From Flavobacterium gillisiae (GTDB lineage: Bacteria; Bacteroidota; Bacteroidia; Flavobacteriales; Flavobacteriaceae): a stretch of 64,000 nucleotides of DNA. The stretch spans positions 124,001 through 188,000 of the forward strand of contig NZ_FNRD01000003.1 in assembly GCF_900107635.1 (NCBI RefSeq), written 5' to 3'. The notes under the pieces are model-generated. The model was not told the DNA's origin and searched no databases. It saw only the letters and a program-made list of their open reading frames with translations. Both the position numbers and the translations under genes were made by a program. This document shows, one piece after another, positions 18,092-27,409 of the stretch (position 1 is the first letter of the stretch; each line of letters starts with the position of its first letter).

Positions 18092-18433
18092 TTAATTGTA
18101 AACACTTTCTTTTTTGAAGTGAACTGCTAATAGGTAATAGACAACAGCTCTGTATTTATTTTTATTAGAGCGACCGTATTTCTCCATTACTGCATCGATA
18201 CCTGCGTCTAAATTTGCTCCATCTGCTAAACCTAATTTTTTGATTAGGAAATTATTTTTAACTGTATCTAATTCTGCTTGCTGGCTTCCAGCCACTGTTG
18301 CAGCATCTGCGTTGTAAATTGACGGGCCACAACCAATAGTTACTTTTGTCAATAAATCCATATCTGGAGTTACACCACATTTATCTTTTAAATCTGCAGC
18401 ATACTTTTCAATTAATTCGTCTCTCTTGCTCAT
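18092..18433 (-). CDS. DUF2853-family small protein
   Basis: The 113-residue cytosolic protein begins MSKRDELIEKYAADLKDKCG and is all helical in appearance, with the conserved stretches GCGPSIYNADAATVAGSQQAE and FLIKKLGLADG and the closing KYRAVVYYLLAVHFKKE. These match my memory of DUF2853, a small family of unknown function found in Bacteroidota and Proteobacteria. It is transcribed alone, with a likely promoter in 18434-18664, where no other gene is seen. Confidence 0.82.
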   Translation of the reverse strand: MSKRDELIEKYAADLKDKCGVTPDMDLLTKVTIGCGPSIYNADAATVAGSQQAELDTVKNNFLIKKLGLADGANLDAGIDAVMEKYGRSNKNKYRAVVYYLLAVHFKKESVYN

Positions 18434-18664
18434 AAATAAAAATTTAATAGTTTAGTTAATAGTTTATTATACTCTCAAATTTAAACATTTATTTATAAGA
18501 GCGCTTAGTTTTCTTAATAAATTAATCAAAACACAACCAAAACAAGGTGAAATATGACGCAAAAGGCCTTGAAAAACTGTTTTCAACAGTAAAATCAACA
18601 ATTTCCCATTAAAACTCAGTTAGTCTAATTTATTTTAACAAACCGCTATTTTTAATTCTACAGA

Positions 18665-20326
18665 TTACAACAACTCTTTAAAAAACTGCAATAAAATAGA
18701 ATCGTTTTCAAGCGTTGGTGTAAAAATTTCCAGTATTCCGGGCTTTTCATTTTGACCATATAAAGTAGCTAAACCTTTTTCTAAGCTTAACTCATCACTA
18801 GCAATAGTATATTCAAAACCGTACATCCTAGCTAAATGTTCTGCGGTTAAACAGTGAGAGGTTTCAAAGAAAGTATTGAAAACAGGCGTTTCCTCATGTC
18901 CTGGTAAAATTCTAAAAATGCCTCCTCCTCCATTATTAATCAAAATTATTTTGAAGTTTTTTGGGATATAATTGTTCCATAAGGCATTGCTATCATATAA
19001 AAAACCAATATCACCCGTTATAAATACGGTTTGTTTTTCATTGGCAACAGCCGCACCAATTGCGGTAGAAGTACTTCCGTCAATTCCACTAGTTCCTCGA
19101 TTGCAATACACCTCAATGGATGGATCAATAGCAATCAGCTGTGCGTAACGAATGGCAGAACTGTTACTGATTTGCAACTGTGAATTCATTGGTAAACTCG
19201 GAATCACTTTTTCGAAAACTTTAAAATCCGAGAATGGGATTTTATCTAAATAGATCTTGCTTTTTTGTTCACGTAATTTATTGACAGCATCCAAATTCTT
19301 GAAATAGTTGCTCTCAACTGATCTTGTCAACGGTAAAAACACGTCGAAGAATAAATTTGGTTCTACTTCAAAATGCTTTGTCAACGCATTGAAAGTATCG
19401 TACGCTCTTAGAGAATCGATATGCCAATGGTGTTTTGGTTTGTATTTTCGTAAAAAGGCTTTAATCCGCTTCGAAACAATCATCCCTCCAAAAGTGACTA
19501 ATATCTCAGGACGAAAATCCTCAAAATCCGCACTAGTAAAAGGAGTGATTAAAGTATCTATGGTATTGATAAATTTAGGATGATGTACATTTGACGTCGT
19601 TTCTGTCAAAACTACCACCGATTCATCAGCAGCTAAATTTTCGATTATACTTTCACTAATGGCATCAGGGTAATTCACGCCTACTAATAGCATTTTTTTT
19701 GTAGCCTGGTTCCAAATCGTCGCATACTCGGCTACCTTATCGTGTGAAAGTGACTGCGTATCTTTTGCGGAAGCGGTAACACTCACACTCACGGCAAGCT
19801 CAGAAGTTGTTTCATACAAAGGCTCTTCAAAAGGCGCATTGATATGTACAGGGCCTTTTTGAGCAATTGAAATGTCAATCGCCTCTTTTATTTTATTGTC
19901 ATTTTCAACAGAAACCATTTCGCTCAAATTGGCATTGTATAAAGAATGATTTGCAAATACATTTTCCTGACGGATGGTTTGTCCGTCACCAATATCAATT
20001 TTGCTTTGTGGTCTGTCAGCAGAAATGACAATCAATGGAATCTGACTGTAGTAAGCTTCTGCAAGAGCAGGATAGTAATTCAATAATGCCGAACCAGAAC
20101 TGCAAATTAATACTACTGGTTTTTTAGTCTGTTGGGCTATACCTAAACCAAAAAAAGCAGCGCAGCGCTCGTCCGCAATACTGTAGCAATCAAATGCAGG
20201 ATTATTTGTAAAACCTATAATTAAAGGAGCATTTCTCGATCCTGGAGAAATTATTATGGTGGTAATTCCTTTGGCTAAACAAGTTTGAATAATGCTTTGC
20301 GCTAAAGGTATTTTGGGGTAAATCAT
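18665..20326 (-). CDS. menD: SEPHCHC synthase (MenD), thiamine-diphosphate enzyme
   Basis: MenD condenses isochorismate with 2-oxoglutarate-derived succinic semialdehyde, the first committed menaquinone step. The 553-residue protein starts with ITTIIISPGSRNAPLIIGF, the MenD N-terminal motif, and has the ThDP glutamate region DERCAAFFGLG near residue 58. The middle domain follows. The Mg/ThDP-binding segment is FITGDIGFLYDSNALWNN, then ILINNGGGGIFRILPG. Full length for the family. menF, menE and menH were not found in the window. Confidence 0.94.
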   Translation of the reverse strand: MIYPKIPLAQSIIQTCLAKGITTIIISPGSRNAPLIIGFTNNPAFDCYSIADERCAAFFGLGIAQQTKKPVVLICSSGSALLNYYPALAEAYYSQIPLIVISADRPQSKIDIGDGQTIRQENVFANHSLYNANLSEMVSVENDNKIKEAIDISIAQKGPVHINAPFEEPLYETTSELAVSVSVTASAKDTQSLSHDKVAEYATIWNQATKKMLLVGVNYPDAISESIIENLAADESVVVLTETTSNVHHPKFINTIDTLITPFTSADFEDFRPEILVTFGGMIVSKRIKAFLRKYKPKHHWHIDSLRAYDTFNALTKHFEVEPNLFFDVFLPLTRSVESNYFKNLDAVNKLREQKSKIYLDKIPFSDFKVFEKVIPSLPMNSQLQISNSSAIRYAQLIAIDPSIEVYCNRGTSGIDGSTSTAIGAAVANEKQTVFITGDIGFLYDSNALWNNYIPKNFKIILINNGGGGIFRILPGHEETPVFNTFFETSHCLTAEHLARMYGFEYTIASDELSLEKGLATLYGQNEKPGILEIFTPTLENDSILLQFFKELL

Positions 20327-20469
20327 TAAATTTTAGTTTAAAGTTTAAGGTTTAAAGTCTCTAATATTCTTCAAAACCTTAGTCCAAGCAAAGTTACAAA
20401 CTTGCTCCTTCTTTTCGTCGCATTTTAACTGATTTTTCTTAAATTTGGAAATAAATTTTACTGATCAAA

Positions 20470-20967
20470 ATGGAAATCAAAATTCGACCTTACCAAGCTG
20501 AGGACACTCAAGCAATATTAGATATCATCAACTATAACATCTTAAACTCAACGGCCTTATATGATTATAATGTGCGTAGCTATGAACAGCAAAAGACAAT
20601 TTTAGAGGATAAAATCGCTAAAGGATTCCCTGTTATTGTAGCTGAATTAGATGGAGTTGTTACCGGTTTTGGAATGTACAGTGAATTCCGATTCAGAGAA
20701 GCGTATAAATATACCGTAGAACATTCCGTTTATGTGGACAATGATTTTCATGGCAAAGGAATTGGAAAAATACTGCTACAAGAATTAATTGTCTTAGCTA
20801 AAAAACAAGGACTGCACACGATGGTTGCCGTTATTGATGCAGAAAATCAAAGTAGTGTAGTCTTTCATGAAAAATTTGGATTCACAACCGCAGGAATAAT
20901 AAAAGATTCTGGATTTAAATTTGACCGCTGGTTGCACTCTGTTTTTATGCAGCTAATTTTGGAATAA
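20470..20967 (+). CDS. GNAT N-acetyltransferase, phosphinothricin-type
   Basis: The 165-residue cytosolic protein has the GNAT acetyl-CoA motif VYVDNDFHGKGIGKILLQEL (Q/RxxGxG/A) near residue 92, preceded by VEHSVYV. Other stretches are typical of the Pat/YwnH branch, which acetylates amino acid analogues such as phosphinothricin or methionine sulfoximine: N-terminal IRPYQAEDTQAILDIINYNI, and VIDAENQSSVVFHEKFGF. The real substrate is unknown. A likely -7 element TAAATTTG lies at 20440-20447, 23 bp before the start codon. Confidence 0.86.
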   Translation: MEIKIRPYQAEDTQAILDIINYNILNSTALYDYNVRSYEQQKTILEDKIAKGFPVIVAELDGVVTGFGMYSEFRFREAYKYTVEHSVYVDNDFHGKGIGKILLQELIVLAKKQGLHTMVAVIDAENQSSVVFHEKFGFTTAGIIKDSGFKFDRWLHSVFMQLILE

Positions 20968-20968
20968 T

Positions 20969-21006
20969 AAAAAAAGCGATTTTCTTAAATGAAAATCGCT
21001 TTTTTT
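20969..21006. terminator. Bidirectional Rho-independent terminator
   Basis: AAAAAAAGCGATTTTC-ttaaat-GAAAATCGCTTTTTTT separates the convergent GNAT and glutathione peroxidase genes. Confidence 0.92.
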
Positions 21007-21026
21007 ATACTGTAAACTAAAAAAAA

Positions 21027-21614
21027 CTATGCTTTTATCCAGTCGATAACAGACGCATCAGTAGGTAATGTTTGAGGTGCAATCACTTTTTCTAATTCAC
21101 CGTTTTCATTGATTAGGTATTTTTGAAAATTCCACGACACCTCTGAATCTTGTACCCCGTTTTTAGACTTTTGTGTCAAAAATTGGTATATCGCACACAT
21201 ATCATCTCCTTTTACAGATACTTTGTCCATCATAGGAAAAGTAACGCCATAATTAAGTTGGCAAAAAGAAGCGATTTCCTCGTTAGTACCCGGTTCTTGC
21301 GATGCAAAATCGTTTGCAGGAAAACCGACAATCACAAATCCTTTGTCTTTGTATTCTTTATAAATCACTTCAAGATCTTTGTACTGAGGCGTTAACCCAC
21401 ATTTTGACGCCGTATTTACAATCATTAATTTTTTTCCTTTTAGGCTCGCGAAATCGAACACATTTCCTGATAAATCTTCGACCTTAAATTGATAAATATT
21501 TTGTTTTTCCATAGCGATTTCACTTTTATTTTTATTTGATTTTTTGGTTTGTGCCTGATTTTGGCAACTGAAAAGAAATAATGCACTACACGTTAGTACC
21601 AATAGCTTTTTCAT
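21027..21614 (-). CDS. Lipoprotein glutathione peroxidase (thiol peroxidase, GPx family)
   Basis: The 195-residue protein has a lipoprotein signal (LFLFSCQNQ, Cys17). The GPx domain shows the peroxidatic Cys72 (NTASKCGLTPQY), FPANDFASQEPG with Gln106, and WNFQKYL (Trp161, Asn162). The additional Cys118 in FCQLNYG is in the position of the resolving Cys of thioredoxin-dependent members, so it is a cysteine (not selenocysteine) enzyme that probably uses thioredoxin. It would reduce peroxides in the periplasm or on a membrane. Confidence 0.9.
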   Translation of the reverse strand: MKKLLVLTCSALFLFSCQNQAQTKKSNKNKSEIAMEKQNIYQFKVEDLSGNVFDFASLKGKKLMIVNTASKCGLTPQYKDLEVIYKEYKDKGFVIVGFPANDFASQEPGTNEEIASFCQLNYGVTFPMMDKVSVKGDDMCAIYQFLTQKSKNGVQDSEVSWNFQKYLINENGELEKVIAPQTLPTDASVIDWIKA

Positions 21615-21741
21615 AATTAATTTTTGATAAAATTAAACAAATTCAAAATTACTTCTGTCTATTCTAAACTCTATTTTTCATTGAACAAACGTTAAAAAAA
21701 TACGTGACATATTTACGTTTTAGTACATAGCTTTCTGGAAT

Positions 21742-21781
21742 AAAAAAGCCTGACGCACAAAAAGTAGTAACGGCAGGCCTT
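21742..21781 (-). terminator. Probable Rho-independent terminator of the TonB receptor gene
   Basis: On the minus strand GCCTG-C-CG, a 15-base loop and CG-T-CAGGC are followed by TTTTTT. The stem has one mismatch. Confidence 0.6.
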
Positions 21782-21814
21782 TCTAACAAAACAAACAAAA
21801 TCATTTATTCTTTA

Positions 21815-24028
21815 CTAAAACTTATACGTTATTCTTGCTTTCATAAAAAACGGTGTTCCAGGTGTAAAATGAATTTCTTCAACACTGTTAGACTCATCTT
21901 TTAATCGTGATTCAGTGGCAAATTGAGTTTCATTCCATTTTGTATTCAATAAATTCTCTACCGAAACTCCAAAAGTGACACTTTTAAATTCATAATTAAT
22001 ATTAAAATCTGCTATTGCATATCCTTTGGCTACAATTGAATTATCTTCATTTGCAGGACGACTTTTTAGATAACGGTAACGCAATCCTCCTGAAAGTCCG
22101 TTCCGTTTTTGAAAGCTTAAACCACCAGTAGAAGTGAAATCTGGTGCAAGTGGAATGTAGTTTTGCCCATTAGGCTCATCAATGCTTCTGGCGTAAGTAT
22201 AATTTGCATCAGCATCAAAATACAACCAATCATTCAATTGATAACGCAATCCTAAATCTGCTCCCATTCTTCTTGTTTTTCCGCTAGGTTCAATAATCCC
22301 TGCGTCTCCCACATAGACAAACTCTTGCTGTAAATACAAATACCATAACGCCGAATTTACAATTAACCTTGGGAAAGGTTTCCAAATCGTTCCTACATCA
22401 GTTCCTATCGCAGTAGGCAAAATTTGTTTTCCATTATTTTGAACCACAACGCGAGTATCATTCGAATGAAAGCCAATTCCTGATTTTACAAAAAATTGCA
22501 AATTGTTATTTTGTGAATATATAAAATTAAGTTTCGGAGATACTTTTACCTCATTTTCGGTCTGTGTTTTATAGATAGGAGCTAGCTTATCTCTGTAATT
22601 AAATTTAAAATAATCTAATCTTACTGCTGGATTGATCGTCAATTTCCCGAATTTGAATTCTGAATTTAAGTACGTAAACGCATTGGTCTCATCAATATCT
22701 CCTAATTTAATATTTTCTAAAGTAATACTTCTGTTCAAGGTGTGTGACAGTTCAGTATCAATAGTAGCATCAGCACGAAAACCTACGCCTAATTGAAATG
22801 AAGCATCCCAATCATTACTTTTTACTTTCTTATTTAATTCTGCATTCATCCCATAAATAGAACGGTTTTCCTTTTGCTTGATTTGATCTCCGTTTATCGG
22901 ATCTTCTAAGAAGAAAGTGAAATTAGAATACAGTTCAAAATCATATTTTGAATAAAAAGCATTGGCTTTCAAAAACGTATTTTCATCTATAGGTTTGCTT
23001 AACGACGCATTAATATTTGTTCTGGACGTAGTCCCTCCTTCGGTATCATCAACTGATCCAAATCTAGAAATAGTTCCATTATCTACTAATCGTTGTGGTA
23101 TTTGTCCAGATGCATCCCAAGTACTGGAAAAATGAGAAGCAGATACTGAGAACTTACTATTGTCATCCAAAACTGCCGAATATTTCCCTAACAAATTGAT
23201 TCTATTAAAATTTTGAGGTGACTCAAATGGACCATCCGTCAAAATGTATTCTGTAGCGATGTAGGAACTTTGTTTTTTCTGGTTTCCCAAAAGATTAAAC
23301 ATTCCTACCGTTCTTAGCGTATTAAACTGGCCCGCTTCTACACTTATACTACTCTTGTCTAACTTTTCTTTAGTTTGGAAGGCGACGTACCCTGCCGTTG
23401 CAAAATCCCCTTTACTGGCATAATACGTCCCTTTTCCAAAATCTATCTTTTCTACCGTTTCTGGAATCACAAAATGCAAATCAGCGTAGCCTTGACCATG
23501 TGCATGCGATACCATATTTACAGGCATTCCATCTACAGAAATGGCAATGTCAGTTCCGTGATCTATATCAAATCCTCTTAGGAATATTTGTTCTGCTTTC
23601 CCTCCTCCAGCATGTTGACCAATAAATAATCCTGGAACTTTCCGTAAAATTTCCTGAGAAGAATTTACCGGTGTAGTTTGTAAATCAATTTTTGAAATTA
23701 CATTCATTGCCGAAAGCTGTTGTTGAATCACTATCTCATCTAATCTAAAGATATCCTCTTCCAACAGAATTCTGTTTTCTGAGTCAATTATCGTATAGTT
23801 TGCCTTTTTGTGTCCCAAAGCAGTTACTTTCAAAACATTTCCTACTACTGATTTATCAATGCTGAACATTCCCAACTCATTAGTATGTGCATGTGCCTCC
23901 GAATTAGTATTTACGATATAAGCGTTCTCAATTGCATTCCCAAATTCGTCTACAACAACTCCTTTTTGGACCTGACTTTGCGATACCAACCCTAAAAAGG
24001 CAAGTACAATTGTAAAAAAATATCTCAT
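21815..24028 (-). CDS. TonB-dependent outer membrane receptor
   Basis: The 737-residue protein has a signal peptide (MRYFFTIVLAFLGLVSQSQ), a carboxypeptidase-regulatory-like domain (about 20-95: GVVDEFGNAIENAYIVNTN), a plug domain (EILRKVPGLFIGQHAGGGKAEQ-type motif, then DIAISVDGMPVNM) and a 22-strand barrel ending MKARITYKF with a terminal Phe. The plug has many His residues (HAHGQGYADLH, AHAHTNELG), so a metal such as zinc or copper is a reasonable guess for the ligand. It lies 7 bp downstream of the TPR lipoprotein gene and close to the sigma/DUF4331 cluster. Confidence 0.9.
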   Translation of the reverse strand: MRYFFTIVLAFLGLVSQSQVQKGVVVDEFGNAIENAYIVNTNSEAHAHTNELGMFSIDKSVVGNVLKVTALGHKKANYTIIDSENRILLEEDIFRLDEIVIQQQLSAMNVISKIDLQTTPVNSSQEILRKVPGLFIGQHAGGGKAEQIFLRGFDIDHGTDIAISVDGMPVNMVSHAHGQGYADLHFVIPETVEKIDFGKGTYYASKGDFATAGYVAFQTKEKLDKSSISVEAGQFNTLRTVGMFNLLGNQKKQSSYIATEYILTDGPFESPQNFNRINLLGKYSAVLDDNSKFSVSASHFSSTWDASGQIPQRLVDNGTISRFGSVDDTEGGTTSRTNINASLSKPIDENTFLKANAFYSKYDFELYSNFTFFLEDPINGDQIKQKENRSIYGMNAELNKKVKSNDWDASFQLGVGFRADATIDTELSHTLNRSITLENIKLGDIDETNAFTYLNSEFKFGKLTINPAVRLDYFKFNYRDKLAPIYKTQTENEVKVSPKLNFIYSQNNNLQFFVKSGIGFHSNDTRVVVQNNGKQILPTAIGTDVGTIWKPFPRLIVNSALWYLYLQQEFVYVGDAGIIEPSGKTRRMGADLGLRYQLNDWLYFDADANYTYARSIDEPNGQNYIPLAPDFTSTGGLSFQKRNGLSGGLRYRYLKSRPANEDNSIVAKGYAIADFNINYEFKSVTFGVSVENLLNTKWNETQFATESRLKDESNSVEEIHFTPGTPFFMKARITYKF

Positions 24029-24035
24029 GATGGGA

Positions 24036-25334
24036 TTATAATTTATTAACCTTTTTCTCTAAATTAGGACCTAATTCATACATACTAGAAAGCAATTCTT
24101 CCTTTATAGGTGCTACTTTTTGGTTCTCATTATTGGACTTGTAAATCATTGCCAAGTGGTATTGCACCTTTGGTTCAAATGATTTGCCTACCACATATTT
24201 CTTGGCAATTTCTAATGCTTTATCCTTTTGTCCCATATTCAAATAAGACCAAGCTAATAAATCATATGAATCTGGTGTAGGTCTGTGATCCACTTCTATT
24301 TTTGCAATTTCTAATGCTTTAGGCGCTGTTTCTTTTGCATCAGCATAAATCAAAGTGTTGTATTTATTATACATCGCTCCGTAATTATTCTTTTCAAGCA
24401 TTGCAAAATAAGCATTCCTATCTTCTAAAGCTGCTGCATCATCCCCTTCAAATTGGGCAATCTGAGATTTCAATAAATAAAAATCTGGAGTGTTGTGTGT
24501 GATTTCAATAGCTTCCACAATTCTTTTTGCTTCTTTAGTATTTCTTTCATGAGAAAATACAATCCAAGCAATTCCTTTTAATGCATAGGAATAATTGGGA
24601 TCTATTGCTAATGTTTTTAAGTAACTGTCATACGAATCTTGAATTCTTCCAGCGTGACCATAAAAATCACCTAGATTCGAATAAGACCATATTTTAAGTG
24701 TTTTATTATCTTCCTTCTCAGCAATATCTCTGGCTTTCTCCATAAATGTAATCGCCGTTTTCAAATCGCCTTTATGATCATTCCATTTTGCTAAACGAAT
24801 TAGATAATCATAATCATTCATGTCTTTTAAAGCATTCAAATTACTTTCTGCTTCAGCGAAATTTCCCAATTCCATCTGAACATCAAACAGTAATTTCTGA
24901 GTTTCTTTTCGTCCTTCGCCTATAGCCAAAGCTTTATTAGCTAAAACTAACGCTTCTTTGAATCTATGTTGCGCAATATAATTTCTTCCTAGTGAACGAA
25001 TTGTCGATACTTTGGAATACTTATTAGCTTCATTCGATTGGACAAGTAAATCTTCTGTTTTATATAAATTTTTAATGTCGCCCGTATATTCAAAAAGAGT
25101 GGCATACTTAGAAGCAATTATTCCTAAGTAACTTTTTTGATTAGGAGCTGCATCGTATTTTTTTTGCCAAAAATCAATTTCTTTATTTGCAAAATCCAAT
25201 GATTCATTACCATCAACATTCAAGTATTTATTATAATCGGAAGTATTTGTAATCTGGTTCTGTTTTTTAGTATCGCAAGCGAAAATAAAAAGGATTGTAA
25301 AAACCAGGACGGGGATAAGTTTATAAGGTTTCAT
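24036..25334 (-). CDS. TPR-repeat lipoprotein
   Basis: The 432-residue protein has a lipoprotein signal ending at Cys20 (VFTILFIFACDTKK). It then carries about nine tetratricopeptide-like helix pairs, for example EALVLANKALAIGEGRKET, GRIQDSYDSYLKTLAIDPNYS, and QKDKALEIAKKYVVGKSFEP. It probably sits in the periplasm or on the outer membrane and binds proteins. It ends 7 bp before the TonB receptor gene, so the two are a transcription unit. A terminator-like hairpin (25361-25406) separates it from the DUF4331 genes upstream, which may limit read-through. Confidence 0.83.
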   Translation of the reverse strand: MKPYKLIPVLVFTILFIFACDTKKQNQITNTSDYNKYLNVDGNESLDFANKEIDFWQKKYDAAPNQKSYLGIIASKYATLFEYTGDIKNLYKTEDLLVQSNEANKYSKVSTIRSLGRNYIAQHRFKEALVLANKALAIGEGRKETQKLLFDVQMELGNFAEAESNLNALKDMNDYDYLIRLAKWNDHKGDLKTAITFMEKARDIAEKEDNKTLKIWSYSNLGDFYGHAGRIQDSYDSYLKTLAIDPNYSYALKGIAWIVFSHERNTKEAKRIVEAIEITHNTPDFYLLKSQIAQFEGDDAAALEDRNAYFAMLEKNNYGAMYNKYNTLIYADAKETAPKALEIAKIEVDHRPTPDSYDLLAWSYLNMGQKDKALEIAKKYVVGKSFEPKVQYHLAMIYKSNNENQKVAPIKEELLSSMYELGPNLEKKVNKL

Positions 25335-25360
25335 AATCTATGTGTTTTGTTTATTGTTAG

Positions 25361-25406
25361 AAAAAAAAAACAGAGCTCACTAATTCTGACAGAGCTCTGT
25401 TTTTTT
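25361..25406 (-). terminator. Rho-independent terminator between DUF4331 and TPR genes
   Basis: The hairpin ACAGAGCTC, a 13-base loop and GAGCTCTGT has A and T runs on each side. It follows the second DUF4331 gene on the minus strand, so it can reduce expression of the TPR-TonB genes relative to the DUF4331 pair. Confidence 0.8.
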
Positions 25407-25415
25407 GAAAATTTA

Positions 25416-25967
25416 TTACCAGGCTGCAGCCAAGTAAGGAAAAGAAGTGGTAAATGCTTTATCATTTGCATCTACGTGATCTGAAGTAAGACCAGTATTA
25501 GAACCACCTGTTGGCCCACCAAAGATTAAGATTAGCTCAACATCAATTACATCATCAGCCAAAGCTCTACCTGTTAATACATTAGTACCATCGAAAAAAG
25601 TTGTTTTTCCAGAAGTTTTCACGTTTAAAACATCAGTTGCTAGTACTCCTGTAAATTGGGCAGCGGTCAACCCTAAAGCATTTGTTGTATATCCAGGGTT
25701 TAACGCCTTTAATCTAGATTCGAAAATTGGCTGGTATTTTGCTCCCATTGCAGAAGGTATAGCCGCATTAAAGTCATCTTTAGGTTGTCCCGAAGCAATA
25801 AAGACTGTGTTTATAGCTGGTCTAGCCATTTGATCTTGTTGAACAAAAGTTCCTGAGAAGTCAGCACTTGCCATTGCATCTCCGTTATTGTCATCATCGT
25901 TACAGCTTACTGTAGCTACTGCACATACAAGTGCTAGAGTTATGATTTTGAATTTATTTGTCTTCAT
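25416..25967 (-). CDS. DUF4331-type lipoprotein, C-terminal-half homolog
   Basis: The 183-residue protein has a lipoprotein signal (VCAVATVSCNDDD). The body contains DVELILIFGG and the terminal VDANDKAFTTSFPYLAAAW, which are the C-terminal hallmarks of DUF4331 proteins. The start is placed at 25967; the longer open frame to 26027 runs back into the upstream DUF4331 gene. The upstream gene carries the N-terminal hallmarks, so a usually single DUF4331 polypeptide appears to be split into two genes here. Function of the family is unknown. Confidence 0.78.
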   Translation of the reverse strand: MKTNKFKIITLALVCAVATVSCNDDDNNGDAMASADFSGTFVQQDQMARPAINTVFIASGQPKDDFNAAIPSAMGAKYQPIFESRLKALNPGYTTNALGLTAAQFTGVLATDVLNVKTSGKTTFFDGTNVLTGRALADDVIDVELILIFGGPTGGSNTGLTSDHVDANDKAFTTSFPYLAAAW

Positions 25968-25995
25968 GATTTTGAATTTTTTAGAATAAAATTTA

Positions 25996-26646
25996 TTATT
26001 GTTTTTTCTTAGTTTCTGCCCATACATTTAAAGAGGCTGCTGTACCTAACATTGTTTTTGGTACTTCAACCACAACTGACAATACATTTGAACCTGCAAA
26101 AGTATCTGTACCTGGATTTTTAAACGCTGTTGCGCTTCCGCCAAGGATTGCTTGAAATTGACCTAAGTCAAAAAAGAATGGATCGTCTCTTGGTCCTGCA
26201 AAAAATTTCATTCCGTTTTCAGTAGATGTTACTGCTGTTGCACCATATTTGGAAATGGCAACACTTCCTGAAGCGGCACTAGTTTTAATTGTACTGGATG
26301 TTCCAGTTGCTCCTGGAGCATATGGTCCGAAGAAGTACATCTTATCTCCTTTTCTAATTGCTTGGATAACCAAGTCTTCCACATTATCACCTGTATTGTC
26401 GATGTTAATTTCAATCATCACATTTTCATTGAATGCTGCGGCACCCGTTGCATTAGGACTTAACAACCCTTGAGTGTTAACGGCAAAAACTAAATTATTA
26501 GTTTCTTGTCCTTGAAAAGTGTACATGTCTGTAATGTCTGCTGCATTACCTGTTACTGATGGAGCATCTACGTGATCCGCTGCTACTAAGATTAAGCCTG
26601 AAATCGCAATTAGCGAAAGACCTAATACCATTTTTGTTTTTTTCAT
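25996..26646 (-). CDS. DUF4331-family secreted protein, N-terminal-half homolog
   Basis: The 216-residue protein has a signal peptide (MKKTKMVLGLSLIAISGLIL) and the characteristic DUF4331 start AADHVDAPSVTGNAADITDM, then TFQGQETNNLVFAVNTQG. The remainder is beta-rich (MYFFGPYAPG, FFAGPRDDPFFFDLGQFQAI), again typical. The start at 26646 is chosen because upstream residues to 26742 are Lys/Asn-rich and unlike a protein N-terminus. It is divergent from an ECF sigma factor gene, and the sigma factor is a candidate regulator. Confidence 0.86.
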   Translation of the reverse strand: MKKTKMVLGLSLIAISGLILVAADHVDAPSVTGNAADITDMYTFQGQETNNLVFAVNTQGLLSPNATGAAAFNENVMIEINIDNTGDNVEDLVIQAIRKGDKMYFFGPYAPGATGTSSTIKTSAASGSVAISKYGATAVTSTENGMKFFAGPRDDPFFFDLGQFQAILGGSATAFKNPGTDTFAGSNVLSVVVEVPKTMLGTAASLNVWAETKKKQ

Positions 26647-26839
26647 TTTGTTATAATTTAAAAGGTTATAAAAGCATTTACGGGATTGTTTTCCTTTTGG
26701 TTTTAAAAAAATTAAAAAAAAGTTAATATATTTTTTAATCATTTGATTTTCAAGTACTTAAAATGTAAATAAAAACACAATTATTTTAAGCTACTTTATC
26801 AATTACACAGACAATCAATATAATTTATCTATTTGTAAA

Positions 26840-26857
26840 TAAGTTTGTATAAGTTTG
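26840..26857 (+). promoter_or_regulatory. Two overlapping-type -7 elements before the sigma factor gene
   Basis: TAAGTTTG occurs twice, at 26840-26847 and 26850-26857, matching the Bacteroidota -7 consensus TAnnTTTG. The second is 21 bp before the ATG at 26879. No good TTG -33 element stands at the expected distance, so activity may need a factor, possibly autoregulation. Confidence 0.45.
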
Positions 26858-26878
26858 TAAGAGTAAAACATAAAGTAT

Positions 26879-27409
26879 ATGACCCAGGAAGAGTTATTAG
26901 TATTAATATACAAGAAAGACGAAAGAGCTTTTACACATCTATATGATATGTATTCTAAAAGTTTATTTTCAGTTATTAATGTTCTTGTAAGAAATAGAGA
27001 AGAAGCTGAAGATGTACTTCAGGAAGTATTCATTAAAATTTGGAAGAATATTGATTCCTATAATGAAAGTAAAGGACGCTTCTATACATGGATCCTTAAT
27101 ATAGCAAGGAATACTTCTATAGATAAACTACGATCTAAAAATTTTAACAACAGTCAAAAAAACCTTTCCTCAGATAATTTCGTAAATCTATTAGACGACA
27201 GTAACAAACTAGTCAACAAAGTGGATACAATTGGAATACAAGAGTTTGTCAAAAGACTCAAACCAAAATGTATACAAATAATAGATTTATTGTTCTTTAA
27301 AGGATATACCCAACAAGAAGCTTCGGAAGAGTTGGAGATCCCTTTAGGAACTGTAAAAACACACAATCGAAATTGTATTAATGATTTAAGAAACTATTTG
27401 AAAGTATAA
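26879..27409 (+). CDS. ECF-type RNA polymerase sigma factor
   Basis: The 176-residue protein has sigma region 2 (AFTHLYDMYSKSLFSVINVL, then EEAEDVLQEVFIKIWKNID and GRFYTWILNIARNTSIDKLR) and region 4 (GYTQQEASEELEIPLGTVKT, a helix-turn-helix). There is no region 1 or 3, so it is an extracytoplasmic-function factor. The stop TAA overlaps the ATG of the anti-sigma gene (TAATG at 27407), so the two are coupled. A likely regulon is the divergent DUF4331/TPR/TonB cluster, by position only. Confidence 0.93.
   Translation: MTQEELLVLIYKKDERAFTHLYDMYSKSLFSVINVLVRNREEAEDVLQEVFIKIWKNIDSYNESKGRFYTWILNIARNTSIDKLRSKNFNNSQKNLSSDNFVNLLDDSNKLVNKVDTIGIQEFVKRLKPKCIQIIDLLFFKGYTQQEASEELEIPLGTVKTHNRNCINDLRNYLKV

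Noticed and set aside
5673..20326. A single menaquinone operon
   Set aside because: menC, menA, menB and menD are on one strand but are separated by unrelated genes, plus-strand genes and terminators, so they cannot be one transcript.
26647..26878. Riboswitch or RNA gene between the divergent DUF4331 and sigma genes
   Set aside because: Only AT-rich DNA and -7-like elements were seen; no conserved fold could be recognised.
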